A stretch of DNA of 64,000 nt from Psoroptes ovis (GCA_002943765.1 PQWQ01000012.1:1625501-1689500), one strand, 5' to 3'; shown: positions 15,501 to 27,727, counted from the first letter of the stretch. Notes: generated by a model from the sequence alone, not told the origin. Numbers and translations are program-made.

Positions 15501-18500
15501 GAGAGTTTTAAAACATATTTGTTCAAACAAAGAATTTCAAGTTTCTTAAAAAAAAATCAAAATTCAAATCAAATTCTTCAACCTTTAAACCTAAGCAAAA
15601 CTTCCGTAGTCATTTGCCAAATTTTCAAAAAATTTGATAAGAATATTAATCAAAATAATTTTGATTCATATTTTGACAACTTATATGAATAATGAATAAC
15701 AGCAGAAGTAATTTGAGTGATTTGTCAAACACATCAAATCGACAACAAAACACCAATCAATCAATTTTACCAAGGTTCAATCACACACACATGACTTTCA
15801 TCCTTGCTTTAGCTACATCCTGCCTTGTGTTGCCTGCTGGTGAATGAATGGCATTTCGATCAGTCATTGATTGGCGATTGTTCATTGGTAAACAGGAAAA
15901 CAAACATTTTCGTATGTGGTAAACGACCTCAATCCTTTGGACACCGAATAAAACGGAAAAAATTCTTATGAATTATTGATTCAACTCAGCTAATCAACTC
16001 TACTGATACCATTATCATCAATGACTGTGAAATATTGAAGTGTCATTTGTCTTTAGTTTGTCTTCGATCAAAGCAAAGCAATCAATGATATCAGCGAAAT
16101 AAAAAAAAGGAATTCAAGGGTGTGACAGTCGAGGTATTCAGCAGTGATAATGAATACACCATTAAATTAACCGTGAAACATCGGTATTTTTAATTTGTTT
16201 TCAAAATTTCATTTGATTCATATTACAAACACAATCACGGTAAATCAATAGCAAATGATAATGAAAAAAACCTTAAATACAAACATACTTTTAACACTTA
16301 ATAACATGTTTAGTGTTCAATGCTTTCTGGACATTTGTCCAATGTTTGACCTCTTTGTTCGAAACACCATTCACACATTGAATGCATCTGCGTCGAAATT
16401 ATCTTTGGTAGTTTGTTTGCTTGTTGAAATTATCATTATCTTCGAAATGAAGATAAATTTAAGAGGCAAAAACATTGAAAATTTAATTAAAATTTGACAA
16501 ATTGTTCTCTGACATCTTTACGGTAAATTTTCAACAGACATACAGTCAAAATGAAGACAAAACGATGATTGAGACATCAAGATAATGGATATTGAATGTT
16601 TGAATACTCGAATTGGAATGAAAGGATTGAAATAGCAGCAATCGAAGCATCAAATTGCAGACATTTCAAAGTAATCGATCATAGTTTGTAATGACAAATG
16701 ACCAAAAACAATGGTCATTTATGCAAAATTTTATTTCAGGATTATCATCTCTAATAAAACATCGATAACCAAACCAGAGACAAACATCGACAACCAAATA
16801 ATCGATTAAACAATTTAAATTACCATAAAATCAAATTAAATTTAACAAAATTCATACATCGATAATCAAATGTTTTGAATCAAATCGATTAATGGTAACT
16901 TGAATCGAATCAAAAATTCAAATGAAAATCAAAAATTGAAATCCGAATCCAAATTCATTCGATCAAATCTAAACGATATACATACACACATATGCACAGA
17001 GAATATACGTGACTAATTGTATTTGAATTCAATTTATATTTCATTTAATCGATGATGATGAAGATCATTGAATTTTCATCAAAATCATACATAAACAAAA
17101 GCCAAACACAAACACACACCCAATGATATCTCGCTGACAGATCGCCATGCGAAACCATTTTCGGACAATCCAAAAAACAGCTGAATAATCAAAATGAATC
17201 AAAAATCAAAAGATGAGCCAAACTGTAAAATTTCTTTGATAAATTTCACATAATTCAAAAACCATTCACCCACCCACACAATCAAAATGAATAGAAATAG
17301 AATCAAATCATATTAAATCAAATCGAATGGCCTCTACTATTATGATTCATATATTCATAGATTACATTCCTTTCTATTTCATATTACTTCATACTTGAAA
17401 TACATCAATACACGATTACGCATCCAAATCCCCAAATACAAAGACTAAAACACACATATAAACACACACAAAAACTGATTGTATTTGGAGCATTTGGAGC
17501 ATCCAAAAGCATCAGAGCGTTTGAAGCATCTGAAAGCATCAAATCAAACGAAAAACAAACGTGTGGCCACCATTGATAATGATAATAATTAATTGTTTTT
17601 ATTTTGTTTCATTGGAGCTTAATAATTATAACTGTGTGTAATTATTTGTTCCAAAATTAGTTCAAAAACAAAGAAATCTTTCGAATGTTTTAAATCTTAA
17701 AACAAAAATCTTTTAACCCTTAGCACTCGAGGCATTTACAGCGCAAGCGAGCCAGCAGCTCGACAATTTTTCACACTAATGTAAAATGGTGACTGAGAGG
17801 CGCCTATCGAGTTGCTGCATTATATCTTATGGTGAGTGATGCTCACCGCTCGAGTTTTAAGGGTTAAATCAAAAATTTCTCACAAATGGAATTGAGATTA
17901 AACCATCAATATTTGAACTTTAAGACTCTGAATTTAGAATCATAAGAAATTCATTTCTCAAAAAAACAACCAAAGATCAAGATACGAATCATCAGAGCTT
18001 TTCATGGAGCATTACACAAGCGATTCGGGCAAGCAATTCATTAATGAATTGGCGTGACTCATGATGATGATGATGATGATTTCATTTGATCTTCATCAAA
18101 AATAATGAAAAACATTTGGAAATGTGAAAATTTCCAAATTTAACTCAAAAATTGTGAAATGAATGAATGAATCTGTATCGAATGATCTTGGCCAAAGCCA
18201 AAGCCAAAGCCAAGCCATCGTTACATCACAACCACCAACAACAACACCACCGAAAACCGCCTACATTCAATTGTTTAATCTAAAAAAATGAAATGAATTC
18301 ATTTTATATTTAGACACTTTTCGCTTTGCTTTGTTTTAGTTTTTGCTTTTGTTTTAATCAAAAATTGAATGAAATAATAAATAAATAAATCATTTCATTT
18401 TCATTTTTATTCATTCATTTTCATTCATTCAATGAATGAATGAATGAATGAATAAATTTTTCAAAATAATTTTTTAGCTCAAGAAAACATTACTCAAGAC

Positions 18501-20881
18501 TATCACCTCATCAATTTCGATGAAATTGTGCCGAACCGAGCCACCAAAAATATTAGAAATTGAAACTTTTACATAACTGAAACAGTAATTGATTCATTGA
18601 TATGATGCAACAGGTGTGTGAAGATAATTTCAAGTGTTCCAAGGGTTTCATCGAAAGGTTTTCGCAGAAGCTTCAAAAGTTCGTAAATTTTTGAATCAAA
18701 TTAAATGACAAAATAAATCAAAGATATGAAAAATCAATTATTTTAATTAAAATTGAAATTTTAATTAATCTTTTCAATTTGAATGCCATATGATTCGAGT
18801 GAATGCGAATGCATGTGTATCAGTGTATTGTTAATCATGTGTATAAATGTGTTTAAAAATTCAAATTCAATCATTTTAAGATGGATTCTTTGGCTGCATT
18901 CGATGATTGAATTTCACTTTCAATCAGGGAATTTTCAACGATAACTATAGAAAAAATTCAAAACAAATCAAATCAAATCAAATCAAAACAAAATAAAAGA
19001 AACGAAAACAAAAACAAATGATTGGCGCTCCGAGCGGAGCACACACCCTTTTGAAAGGAATTTCATTGAAAAAAATTTTGATAATCTCTTCAATAATCAA
19101 CGAATCGTTGTAATTTAATGAAAAATTCATTGATTAACTTTGATTAATTAAGCGAAATATTTTCAATTAATCTCTTATGAATTTACAAATATTAAACACT
19201 GAAATGAACATTGAAATACACAAGTGGAATAATAACAACACGACAAGAGATAATTAGAATGGAATTCAATCAAATTCAAATGAATAAATTGGATTAATTT
19301 GAATTGTTAATTATTTTCAAACATTAAATCGAATCAACACAAACAAAATCAGCGAAATTCCTTTCTCATTTTCAATCTGGGTTTTACCCCTGAAATGATT
19401 ATTGATTCAATTATGAATTCAAAAATCAATTATAATTTCAAGTCGATCATTCATAGATTTTCATAAATCCAGAAGGAAGGATTCAGAGAAAATAGCACCA
19501 ACCAATCTCACCAACATATGATTGATATTCACAGCCAACATTTGATTGATATTCGACCACATTCACCAATACATGTAGACACATACAAACACACATATAG
19601 ACACACCAAACGCTTGATATTATTAATATTTTCATTATTTTTGTTTGAAATGAAAAAATACTGAAAATTTGCACCAATTAAATACATGCAAATGCAAATA
19701 CAAACAACAAAAATAGATAACAATGGTAATGATGATGATGGCAAAACGCAAATTCATTGATTGGAATTTTCATTCGATGTATTTATACAAGGTTATTCAT
19801 GAGAATAATGAATAAATCAATGTAAGTAAATGGATAAAAGTTAATGATAATTGTCTTTGTCTTCAAATATTTTTTCAAATAATGAAAAATTCATAAATTA
19901 AAGCATATGTTTCAGCCAATTCAGTCTTATTGTCTCAGTAATTTCAGAAATTTCCTTCAAAAATCGACTGAAAATAATTTAGATCAATTTTCTTTGGCGC
20001 AAAATTATTAAAGGAAATTTCATAGGAAAAAAAACACATGTCGAATGGCGCCATATTTATTTTCGCAGACAAATCAGATCAAATACTCAGATCAGACAAA
20101 TAATGAGGAATAATTGAAATTTGACACATCATTTTCATTGATAGAAATCAACAGAAATCATTCATCGAAATTGACCATATGATGATGCCAAATTTCAAAT
20201 GCACCAAATGTCGATTTTTAATTTACAAAATTTTCAATTTCAATTTGAACTAAATATGTCAAATGACACGCGACTTGTATTCGATTAAATGTGTTGTTAA
20301 AACACATAGAAATTCAATGATCATAAACACACAAAGATATGAACAGATGTCCATATGATTGGACTCACTTAAACAAACTAACACATGACAGACACCATGT
20401 CAAATAGGAAACATTTCATTTTTCGATTTTTGAAATTTGATCAAATGGAAAACACGTGTGTTTGTTGACCATTTTGGAAATAGTAAATGCATTCGATTCA
20501 ATACGTTTCATTCATTCAATCAATGGGCAAACACATTTTGTGTGATATTCATGATCGGTCAATCGCTATTATGACCGACAGAGATTTTGAATTTTGAACA
20601 TAAAAAGAAATGAAATATAGTTTCAATCAAAAACAGATGGTCAAATATCAGACTTGGACACACTTATTCGGATTCGTATACATGGATTGATTCGTAATTG
20701 ATTGAAAATACAAAAGAAAATACAAAAAATAATTGAAATGATCGGAAACATACCTTGCAAACACTTCCCGTTCGATAAAATAATAATCTTCAATCGATTT
20801 ATTACGATGTATCATTTGTTCTAATTGTTCATCATTGATTGATGAATTTTTTCCAATCAATAATCCTTGTTTTGGCTGCAT
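586..20881 (-). CDS. Drak: DRAK/STK17-type serine/threonine kinase, 7 exons
   Basis: Death-associated-protein-kinase-related kinase. The family are calcium/calmodulin-kinase-group Ser/Thr kinases acting on myosin regulatory light chain and apoptosis. Exons in coding order: 20881-20754, 4082-3867, 3789-3651, 2558-2432, 2361-2313, 2239-2060, 1990-586. They sum to 2244 nt (747 aa), every join keeps phase, and donors read GTATGT, GTAAGT or GTATGG. An in-frame stop lies just upstream of the ATG. Kinase domain about residues 35-294: Gly-loop ARGKFACV, Lys64 in YAAKII, helix-C Glu83, catalytic loop HLDIKPQN (HLD as in DRAK/DAPK), DFG at 180-182, then REIMGT and PPEILQYEP where most kinases have APE, and HPWL at the end. 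Residues 295-747 are a low-complexity Asn/Ser/Thr/Asp tail with no domain I recognise. Odd points: the first loop glycine is Ala, and the APE alanine is Pro. DAPK is the alternative, but ankyrin and death domains are absent. Confidence 0.9.
5255..5341. other. Cluster of four short hairpins, GC-richer patch
   Basis: Successive perfect inverted repeats: CCAATCGA/TCGATTGG (5255-5279, 9 nt loop), CTTTAAG/CTTAAAG (5285-5302, 4 nt loop), CATGG/CCATG (5311-5323), and palindrome AGAGATCTCT (5332-5341). The patch is clearly less AT-rich than its surroundings. It could be a structured RNA or a transposon remnant; the sequence alone does not decide. Confidence 0.35.
6089..6218. mobile_element. piggyBac-like MITE (TTAA family), diverged copy
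   Basis: Left end is TTAACCCATTAGC followed by ACAGGCGCC; right end is AAAGGGTTGA, close to the inverse AGGGTTAA. It shares the AGGCGCC block with the copies at 9948, 10713 and 14322. Confidence 0.5.
6888..6926. mobile_element. piggyBac-like MITE remnant folded to a short hairpin
   Basis: It starts TTAAAATTCCGATCGC and carries the family block CTCGACAGGCGCC. GATCGCTCG and CGAGCGATC form a perfect 9 bp inverted repeat around it, so this may be an internally deleted copy. Confidence 0.4.
8276..8368. mobile_element. Mariner MITE hairpin, copy 2 (diverged)
   Basis: Left TGTCCGAAAAGTTTGTGCGC pairs with right GCGCAAGAACTTTTCGGACA. The ends outside these arms are degraded. Confidence 0.75.
9030..9061. 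repeat. Perfect 12 bp inverted repeat with 8 nt loop
   Basis: GTATTTCAAGTG at 9030-9041 and CACTTGAAATAC at 9050-9061 are exact reverse complements. There is no TTAA or TA boundary, so it is not one of the transposon families here. Confidence 0.7.
9948..10040. mobile_element. piggyBac-like MITE copy
   Basis: Left end is TTAACCTTTTGCGCTCGACA plus GGCGC. Right end is GTGCGTCGAGCACGCAGAAG, an imperfect inverse of the left. There is no intact right TTAA. Confidence 0.5.
10368..10456. mobile_element. hAT-type MITE with perfect 8 bp target duplication
   Basis: The 89 bp element begins CAGTGATTCTCAAC and ends with the inverse of CAGGGATTCTCATT. Direct repeats TTCAAGAC lie at 10360-10367 and 10457-10464. 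An 8 bp duplication and CAG-GATTCTCA ends are typical of hAT elements. There is no transposase, so it must have been mobilised in trans. Confidence 0.85.
10713..10806. mobile_element. piggyBac-like MITE copy
   Basis: Left TTAAACCCTTTGTACTCGAG plus AGGCGCC; right TTGTCGAGTGCAACG is the inverse of the CACTCGA end motif. The right boundary is approximate. Confidence 0.5.
12474..12577. mobile_element. Mariner MITE, copy 3 (diverged)
   Basis: Left TTAGGCTGTCCACAAAGTTT and right ACTTTGCGGACAACCTCA are imperfect inverted ends. At about 104 bp it is longer than the usual 80 bp. Confidence 0.65.
12908..12995. mobile_element. Mariner MITE, copy 4
   Basis: Left TTAGGTTGTCCGAAAAGTTC is preceded by TA. 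The right arm AACTTTTCGGACAAC is followed by a decayed end. Confidence 0.75.
14145..14206. repeat. Two adjacent inverted repeats
   Basis: TTATTTTCCAAAT (14145-14157) and ATTTGGAAAATAA (14161-14173) are perfect 13 bp arms around 3 nt. Immediately after, ATGTTATT and AATAACAT form a second stem within 14172-14206. No known element boundary is present. Confidence 0.6.
14322..14415. mobile_element. piggyBac-like MITE copy
   Basis: Left CTTTGCACTCGACAGGCGCC and right CGTCGAGTGTACGAGTG are inverted relatives. The flanking TTAA sites are lost and the boundaries are approximate. Confidence 0.45.
14631..14724. mobile_element. Mariner MITE, copy 5 (diverged)
   Basis: Left TTAGGACTTGTCCGAAAAAT and right AAACTTTTCGGACAGCC. 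The arms differ from the consensus by small insertions. Confidence 0.7.
15072..15152. mobile_element. Mariner MITE, copy 6, near-perfect hairpin
   Basis: 81 bp flanked by TA on both sides. Left arm TTAGGTTGTCCCATAAGTTC continues TTGCCGTTTTTT, and the right arm mirrors it with one change near the end. The central loop is T-rich. Very little divergence between arms suggests recent activity. Confidence 0.9.
17713..17867. mobile_element. piggyBac-like MITE, most complete copy
   Basis: 155 bp including TTAA at both borders (17713-17716 and 17864-17867). Left TTAACCCTTAGCACTCGAG and the reverse complement of the right, TTAACCCTTAAAACTCGAG, differ at two positions. An internal AGGCGCC block is present. 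TTAA targets and CCCT ends are the piggyBac signature. There is no open frame. Confidence 0.75.
18191..18216. repeat. GCCAAA tandem repeat
   Basis: Four tandem units of GCCAAA/GCCAA type inside the DRAK intron. Confidence 0.8.
18398..18460. repeat. ATTC/GAAT tetranucleotide repeat, self-complementary
   Basis: A run of TTCATTCATT is followed by a run of GAATGAATGA, so the two halves can pair as a long hairpin. Confidence 0.7.
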
Positions 20882-21468
20882 TTTGAATGTTATTTAAAAT
20901 GTGTGAATTCGATAATGGTAAATCGATGAATCGATGGAGTTTTAGACGAAAATTATTAGAATTTCTACGAAATAATAATAACAATAATTCAATAATAAAT
21001 CAATATATATTCCAAATTGTGCTAATTCGCAAATAACCCAATAAATATACTGCTCGTTTGTTGTTGTTTCTTGATATTTATTCAATCATTGAATTATAAA
21101 CCTTATTTTAGGTCAAAAATGAAAAAATAAATAAAACGAAAATTATTAGAAAATTAGTGAAAAATGAATTGGAATAGAACTGAATTGGCAACTGAATGCA
21201 AATACAAATGGAATGCTCGTACTAATGTTCTTAATATGTTGTACATAAAACATTCCTCATGCATTCATATTATATTCAAAGATTTAATTTCAAAAATTTT
21301 TAAGCTTAAATGACATTAAACGCATAATTCATAAACGGATGAACGAGAATTTGTCGTTAAGCGAAAAATTCTTTATAAAATTGACAGCGATACTGTTTGA
21401 AAAATGTATGTTCTCAATTTACATACACAGAAAATGAAATGAAATGACTAAAATAAGTAATTCTCTGT

Positions 21469-21589
21469 AAGATTCTTAAGAATCTTTCATGTCTAAACAC
21501 TTGTCAAAATATGATTCTTTGCGGTCTTATAATTCCTTTTACTCTTATAATTATTTGAATTCTTATAATTCGTTGTGATTCTTATAATT
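21469..21589. promoter_or_regulatory. Palindrome plus four periodic TCTTATAATT repeats upstream of DRAK
   Basis: AAGATTCTT/AAGAATCTT is an 18 bp perfect palindrome (21469-21486). TCTTATAATT then occurs at 21525, 21543, 21561 and 21580, with 18-19 bp spacing. The cluster lies 0.6-0.7 kb upstream of the DRAK ATG. A regulatory role is inference; it could be a decayed minisatellite. Confidence 0.35.
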
Positions 21590-21650
21590 CTTACTTAAAT
21601 CAAGCAAAAAAAAAAACAATTAAAATCATTCATTTTTCGGTAGACAAAAT

Positions 21651-21680
21651 ATGTGTGTGTGTATGTGTGTGTGTGTGTGT
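21651..21680. repeat. TG dinucleotide microsatellite
   Basis: Interrupted (TG)n tract upstream of the DRAK-type gene. Confidence 0.85.
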
Positions 21681-23021
21681 AGGAATATTAAAAATTCTTT
21701 CGGGATTATTTAAATAGAAATTATTTATTTTCTATTTGAAATTCTATTGTTTGATATACGGATAATTTGATGGCATTATTTGCATCGCATAATTTACATT
21801 GTTCAATTGAAATGGATTAATTTTTGTTTATGTTTAATTGAAATGTATTAATTTATTTTTTTGTTTGTTTTGTTTTGTTTTTGAAAATGTGTTTATCATT
21901 TGTGATGGCTGCAATGAAATGCAATTTGAAAGGGAGATGAAATGGATTGAAATGTAAATTTGAATGGAATGAAATATTATCAATTTTAAAATAAATTTTG
22001 AATGAATTAATTTAAATTTTGACAATAAAAAAGCTTTCAAATTTAAAATTTAAATTAAAACCAAACAAACAATTAAATTCAAAAAAACAATTGTCAAAAA
22101 AAAAAAAAAAAAATACAATTTTCAATTATAAATATCGCTGGTATCATTGTTATTATTATCATTATTTCAATTATTTAAAATATAAAAAAAAAACATAAAT
22201 CAATCAACGCTTTGACATTATTTGACTTTTGGAAAAATTTTCAATTTTTCAAAATGTAAATAAACATTTAAAACACATTCAAAAACTAATGCTCACACAC
22301 AGACAAACACCACAAGCATTACACAGTACACACGTATATATTCACGTATATTTACGGCATGTACACATACAAATCAATTAACAGCAATTAATTACCATCA
22401 GTAAAACAATGACACTCGATGGAAATTCAATGAATGGTCATTAGAAAACGAAAGTGACCAGAAATGCTGCGAAAATTAATGGTGAAATATCAATTTTGTC
22501 AAATTGCGAATCCCCTGAAATTGCATTAATTGGAAAATTCAAATGAAAATCCATTGAAAATCTATGGAAAATCTATGAAAATCAGGCAGTAAAATCACAA
22601 AAATTCAAAGAAATTTCCATTGAAAATCATTTAAAATTTTCGGAAGTAAACTTTTACAAACAAAAAAAGCATTAATATGTGAAATAGTACATGATTCGCA
22701 AAAATAGACCTTGCAAATAGATTGATTCATGGATGATATGAATGCATTGTGACGATGCTACCAATCTAGTAATCGCTACGAGTGCTATGTTTGTTGACGT
22801 TGTTGATGCATTTACTCGAATGATATTTGATATGATGAATCATTATACATATCCGCAATAGATTAAATCAAAATTTGTGGATATATTTTTCATAATAGTC
22901 GTAATCCTAATAGTTGTAATAATGATAATAATAATAATAATAATAATGATAATCTCTGTAAATAAATTAATGGATTAAAATTGTTTGTATTTGTATTATT
23001 ATTATTATTATTATTATTATA

Positions 23022-23102
23022 TTAGTTTGTCCAGAAAGTTCTTGGCGATTTTCTCAAGGCAACTCTATTGATTAAGCGTCATGAACTTTTCGGACAACCT
23101 AA
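23022..23102. mobile_element. Mariner MITE, copy 7 (second lineage)
   Basis: 81 bp flanked by TA. Left TTAGTTTGTCCAGAAAGTTC, right GAACTTTTCGGACAACCTAA. The inner halves differ (GGCGATTTT versus ATTAAGCG). It is inserted at the end of a (TTA)n tract. Confidence 0.85.
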
Positions 23103-24659
23103 TAATTAATATGTAATATGTAAAAATTCATATTAATAATATCATAATTATAATATCATAATAATAATGATAATAATTTCAAATTAAAAATGAATAAAAT
23201 GTTATTGAAATTTTTCTGATCAATTTTTTCGTATTCATTTACATAGGATAAAACATGAATACGTACATTTATTCATATTTAAACATACGTACAAATAGAG
23301 GTAGTACTACAAGGTACAAACAAATTCATTCGTTTGTTTGTCCAGGAAGAAGGTAAAATGAAAACATGAAAAATGAAAAATGTATGCATAGTAAGTTTAT
23401 ATGTCGATACATACAAATGTAAATATGTAAATGTGTAACATGTAAATGGAAAAAATTCATTTAAAAATAATCAATGAAAATGGCCGCTAGAAATATTCAA
23501 AAGGAAAAATATTTGATCAATTGATCCATCAAAAAAAAAACAAATGATTAAATCAGCAGCAGAAATGATCAATGTTTTGCGTATACACATTGATAATATA
23601 CAATAATTGATCAATTTTATCATTTACATTAATGGATCAATCGATATTTAGGATATTTACTTTGGATTTCATTACTTTTAGCATTTGAAACATTTCAATA
23701 TTTAAATAATGAAAATCATGTTTTGAGAATCAAGATTTTAAATCAAAATTTTCAAAATGTAAAAACATGATACGGATACAATCGATTGTTTCAATCGTTG
23801 TTTTCCGGCTTTGATTGACAAAATTATTGAATTTGAACCAAAATTTGATTGAAAAATCGGATAATCAATTGAATAATCGATTCAATTCGAAAGACCTTTG
23901 ACATTTTTGTGGATAAATTTGACCCACAAAATAAAAAAAAATTAATTTGACTAATCAAAGATTACGAATTTGGTCAATCAAAGATGAATTATCAAATTAT
24001 CGGAAATATTTTCGATTTAAAACGCGTGGGATTTAAGATTTGAGATTTTTTGGATTTTCATACTTTAAAATGATTAAATAATCAAAATAAAGGTCACCAA
24101 TGTGAATCGAATAAATATTCAATGAATATCGGGAAAAATTGTAAATCATCATCGTTAAAGGTCACGATGAGTAACCACCATCGTCACCACGACAACCACC
24201 ACCGATGATGATGATGGTGGTCACATGAAATTTACATGTGAATCTTCTTATTTTTTTTGTGCAAATCATCGTTTTTGATCAAATTTTGATCGTCTGAAAT
24301 TCAATGAATTCATTGATTCATTCATTTCGTATGAATTAATTCCATTCATGGATTCACAGAACATATATTCAGCCACTGTCTGGCTGAATTACATCTGAAG
24401 ATTGATTAATATATAATAAATACAGAGGAAACATTAATTTTTTTCATCTCCGCTCAACGAATTCATTCATTGACAAATCAAGGGCTATTACCTTACATAA
24501 AAAAAAATCTATGAGAAAAATTATTAAATTTGACATCGAATGTCAATAATATCAGAAGGAAGAGTCAGAGAGAGAGAGAGGAATGAAATGAAATTATATT
24601 TCGATATCTTCGAATACAACAACTAAAATTACATAATGTGTAATTTAAAACTTGATGTA

Positions 24660-24739
24660 TTAGGTTGTCCGGAAAGTTTTGGCCGATTTTCAGAACCGAC
24701 TCTATTGATTAAGCGGAATAAACTATTCGGACAACCTAA
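24660..24739. mobile_element. Mariner MITE, copy 8 (second lineage)
   Basis: 80 bp between TA dinucleotides. Left TTAGGTTGTCCGGAAAGTTT, right ATTCGGACAACCTAA. The interior matches copy 7 in the same orientation (CTCTATTGATTAAGCG). Confidence 0.9.
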
Positions 24740-24923
24740 TACATTCATGTATACAGACACACATGCAAACGAAAATACAGCCATCGATATTATATATGTG
24801 TGCTTGAAATGACATTTCAAAATAACATTAATTTTTAGAGATGAAAAACTGATGAAATGAAATAAAATTCGTGGGCAGTAAAGGTCAAATATCATTTTGA
24901 AAAATAAAATTTGAAAAATTACT

Positions 24924-25003
24924 GGAAATGTCCAAAAAGTTTTCAATGAAATCAATAAGGATTTTCTATGAGAAAATCGTCAAAAACTTTTTGGACAACT
25001 TGA
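24924..25003. mobile_element. Mariner MITE, copy 9 (diverged)
   Basis: Left TGTCCAAAAAGTTTT and right AAAACTTTTTGGACAACTTG. The inner part also pairs: TTTTCTATGAGAAAA forms its own loop. Confidence 0.7.
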
Positions 25004-27727
25004 ATTTTCTAAAATAAATAAATCAAAATAAAAAAAAGAAATATTTATGATAATCTTGACATATAGATATCGAAATAGATAGAATCTTGATTCATGATTT
25101 TATTATTGAAAATTTGATTAAATTCAAAATGATTTTTTATGATGATTTTGAATTGAAAACTTAAAATTTCAAAGGATTCAATTTCACACATGTATCATCA
25201 AAGCACTGAATCAACAAGTGTTCACGTTTCGCATACGAATATATCAATGATAATTCATGGTAAATAGTAAGTGAATAAGTGGATAGTAGTAGTGATAATT
25301 ACAATAATCGATTATCACTTCCTATTTTTTCTTAATCCTTTAATCCTTTTACCTACTTGAAAGTCTTCAAATTCAAATTAATTTTTAATTAAAAAAAATT
25401 GTTGTTTTTGTTCAAAAAATTGAATGAATCAAGATTCAAAATGGATTAATTGGATTCAAAATGAGTTTTCGAACGTTTGAATGATGAATTTTTGAATGAT
25501 CGCTGATCGAATGATCCAAAGCGAAATTCAATTAGATTTAAAATTTGAAATTCATCATAATCACATGATTTATCATCTGATCATTTGATGATAATTTTCT
25601 GTGATAATTTTCGCTTTGTTTTTCATCATTTTGCTCTGAAAAATCAATTGAGATTAATTCCTTGAATTAAAATCAATTCCTTAAAGGAGTTAGAAATATT
25701 GAGAGAGAAGAAATATCGGTCATAAAATGTAAATTTATAAATTTTGATGATAAAAATGATATTAAAATCGAATCAAAATCAAAATTGTTAAAACCCTTCA
25801 AGGTATTTGCATTCGGTGTGTGCACATCTAACAAATAGACAAACACACACACTCACACAAATAGACAAAGGTTCAAGATTCAGAGACCTGTTCATATTCA
25901 AAAAAACATGTTATACACAGGGTAAATGCTCAGATTTACACACAAAATACAAACAATCACACAATTGAAATGAATACAAACATCAACCATGAATGAATGA
26001 ATCAATGAATAAGATGAAACAAAACGAAATAATCATTAAAATCCAATAATTTCTTGCCCGAACATTAATTTTAAATTATCATTATAATTACAATTTTGAT
26101 TATTATTATTATTATTTGTAATCGTTATCATTATATTTCAATGTAGGTAGAAACTATCGGTTTATATTGCTTCTCTGGTTGCAGTTTCTCATTTGTTGAT
26201 GATGTTCGAGGGTATTTTTCAATTTTTTATCTTTTGAAATTTAAATACAAGTCTTGTTGTTGTTGCTAATGCTATTAACTGTTATCAATGGTGTACATTG
26301 GCTGATTGATTTGCTTGAATCATTCAAAATACTGATAATGATCGACTGTTGTTACTGCTGCTGCTGATGTTGATGATGATAATGGTAAAAATGATAATCA
26401 TTTTTCACATTTTAGGGTAGACAATGGTAGATACATGTATAATTTTGATTTATTTCGTTTCATTTTATTCTATTTCATTGAATTCAAAGATTTTTATTAC
26501 ACAAAGACTGGGATTTTATTTATTTGATTTATTTCAAGGGCTCAAAGAGTTATGAAGGTGAGAATAGAAGATGGAAGCTGAAAACAGAGGAAAACAGATT
26601 GCAAACAGCAGCAGCAGCAGCTGAAGACATTGGGTATTATTGAACAAGGTATTATTATCCTTTTTTATTGATTACATCTCTCTCTCTCTTCGATTCAATC
26701 GCAATTGACCTTGATCCTATTTTTATTTATTTATTTTTTTTGAAAATTTCGATAAATTTTGAAAAATTTTAAAATTTTTTCTTCTATTTCTAAGAAATAA
26801 AATAACATTGAAATTAAATATACCTTTCAATCGGTTATTATTTGATAATAATAACATGATAGCATAATGATAATCGAAAAAAAAAATGGGCAAAATCAAT
26901 CATAATACGATGAATCGATCTCACAAAAAATCAAAGTGAGAAATTATGGGAAGAAATTGAAGAATTAAAAAAATGGACAAAAAACAATCCAAGTAATTTT
27001 TGGGTTCATTGAATTTCAAAGGGTTTAATGAATTTTCTTAGCGAGAAGAAATGCGAAAATTACAAAGGGAAAAATTTTGTTGGTTAAAAATTAATTAAAA
27101 TCAATTTTTCAACAAGCGAAAAGATGCTCAAAAATACTGAAATTATATTTATTACAAGATTATAGATTATTTATATACAAACAAACACACAGAGATTATT
27201 TATACATTTGTTTCCATCACACCATACATAATACAGAAACAATTAAAAATTCAATTTTTTATATAAAAGAAATTTTGTTTCTTATCAAAAAATAGCATCA
27301 AAATACCAAATAAATGTGAATTTCCATGTGAATTTTTTCACATATCAAACAAAAAACAATTTGTGTACAATTTTTCATACACACAAACAAAATTCACATT
27401 GATTCAATCAACAATGAACAAACGAATCAAACAAAACAAACAAGCGGAAGCAAATATTTGACTTTAAATATTCAACTTTGCGTTTCATATCGAATCAAAT
27501 CAAATGTTTGTTTATTAATTCGTTTATTTATTTATTTATTTGCGTTCAAATTCATTTTAAAAAAAATACGAAAAACAATTCGAGACCAAAGGGGCACATA
27601 CCTCTGCTTTCTCACAACATTTTTGTTGTTGAATTATTCCACTAAACTTATTGCATTATTCCAAAAGGCTAATTAAATTAAACTAAAATACCTTAAGATG
27701 CCATTAATATCAGCGATTTATTATCAT

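Larger units (their letters stand above)
4083..20753 (-). other. 16.7 kb first intron of the DRAK-type kinase
   Basis: It is bounded by the donor GTATGT at 20753 and the acceptor AATAG ending at 4083. I see no nested gene; the open frames are short and lack coding character. It holds four mariner hairpins, all piggyBac-like copies in the window, one hAT element, simple repeats and several perfect hairpins. All other introns in this gene are 69-1092 bp. Confidence 0.75.

Noticed and set aside
23298..23318. GAGGTAGTA, the let-7 seed
   Set aside because: The following bases do not match let-7, and the flanks do not fold into a precursor; GAGGTAGTACTAC is a local palindrome.
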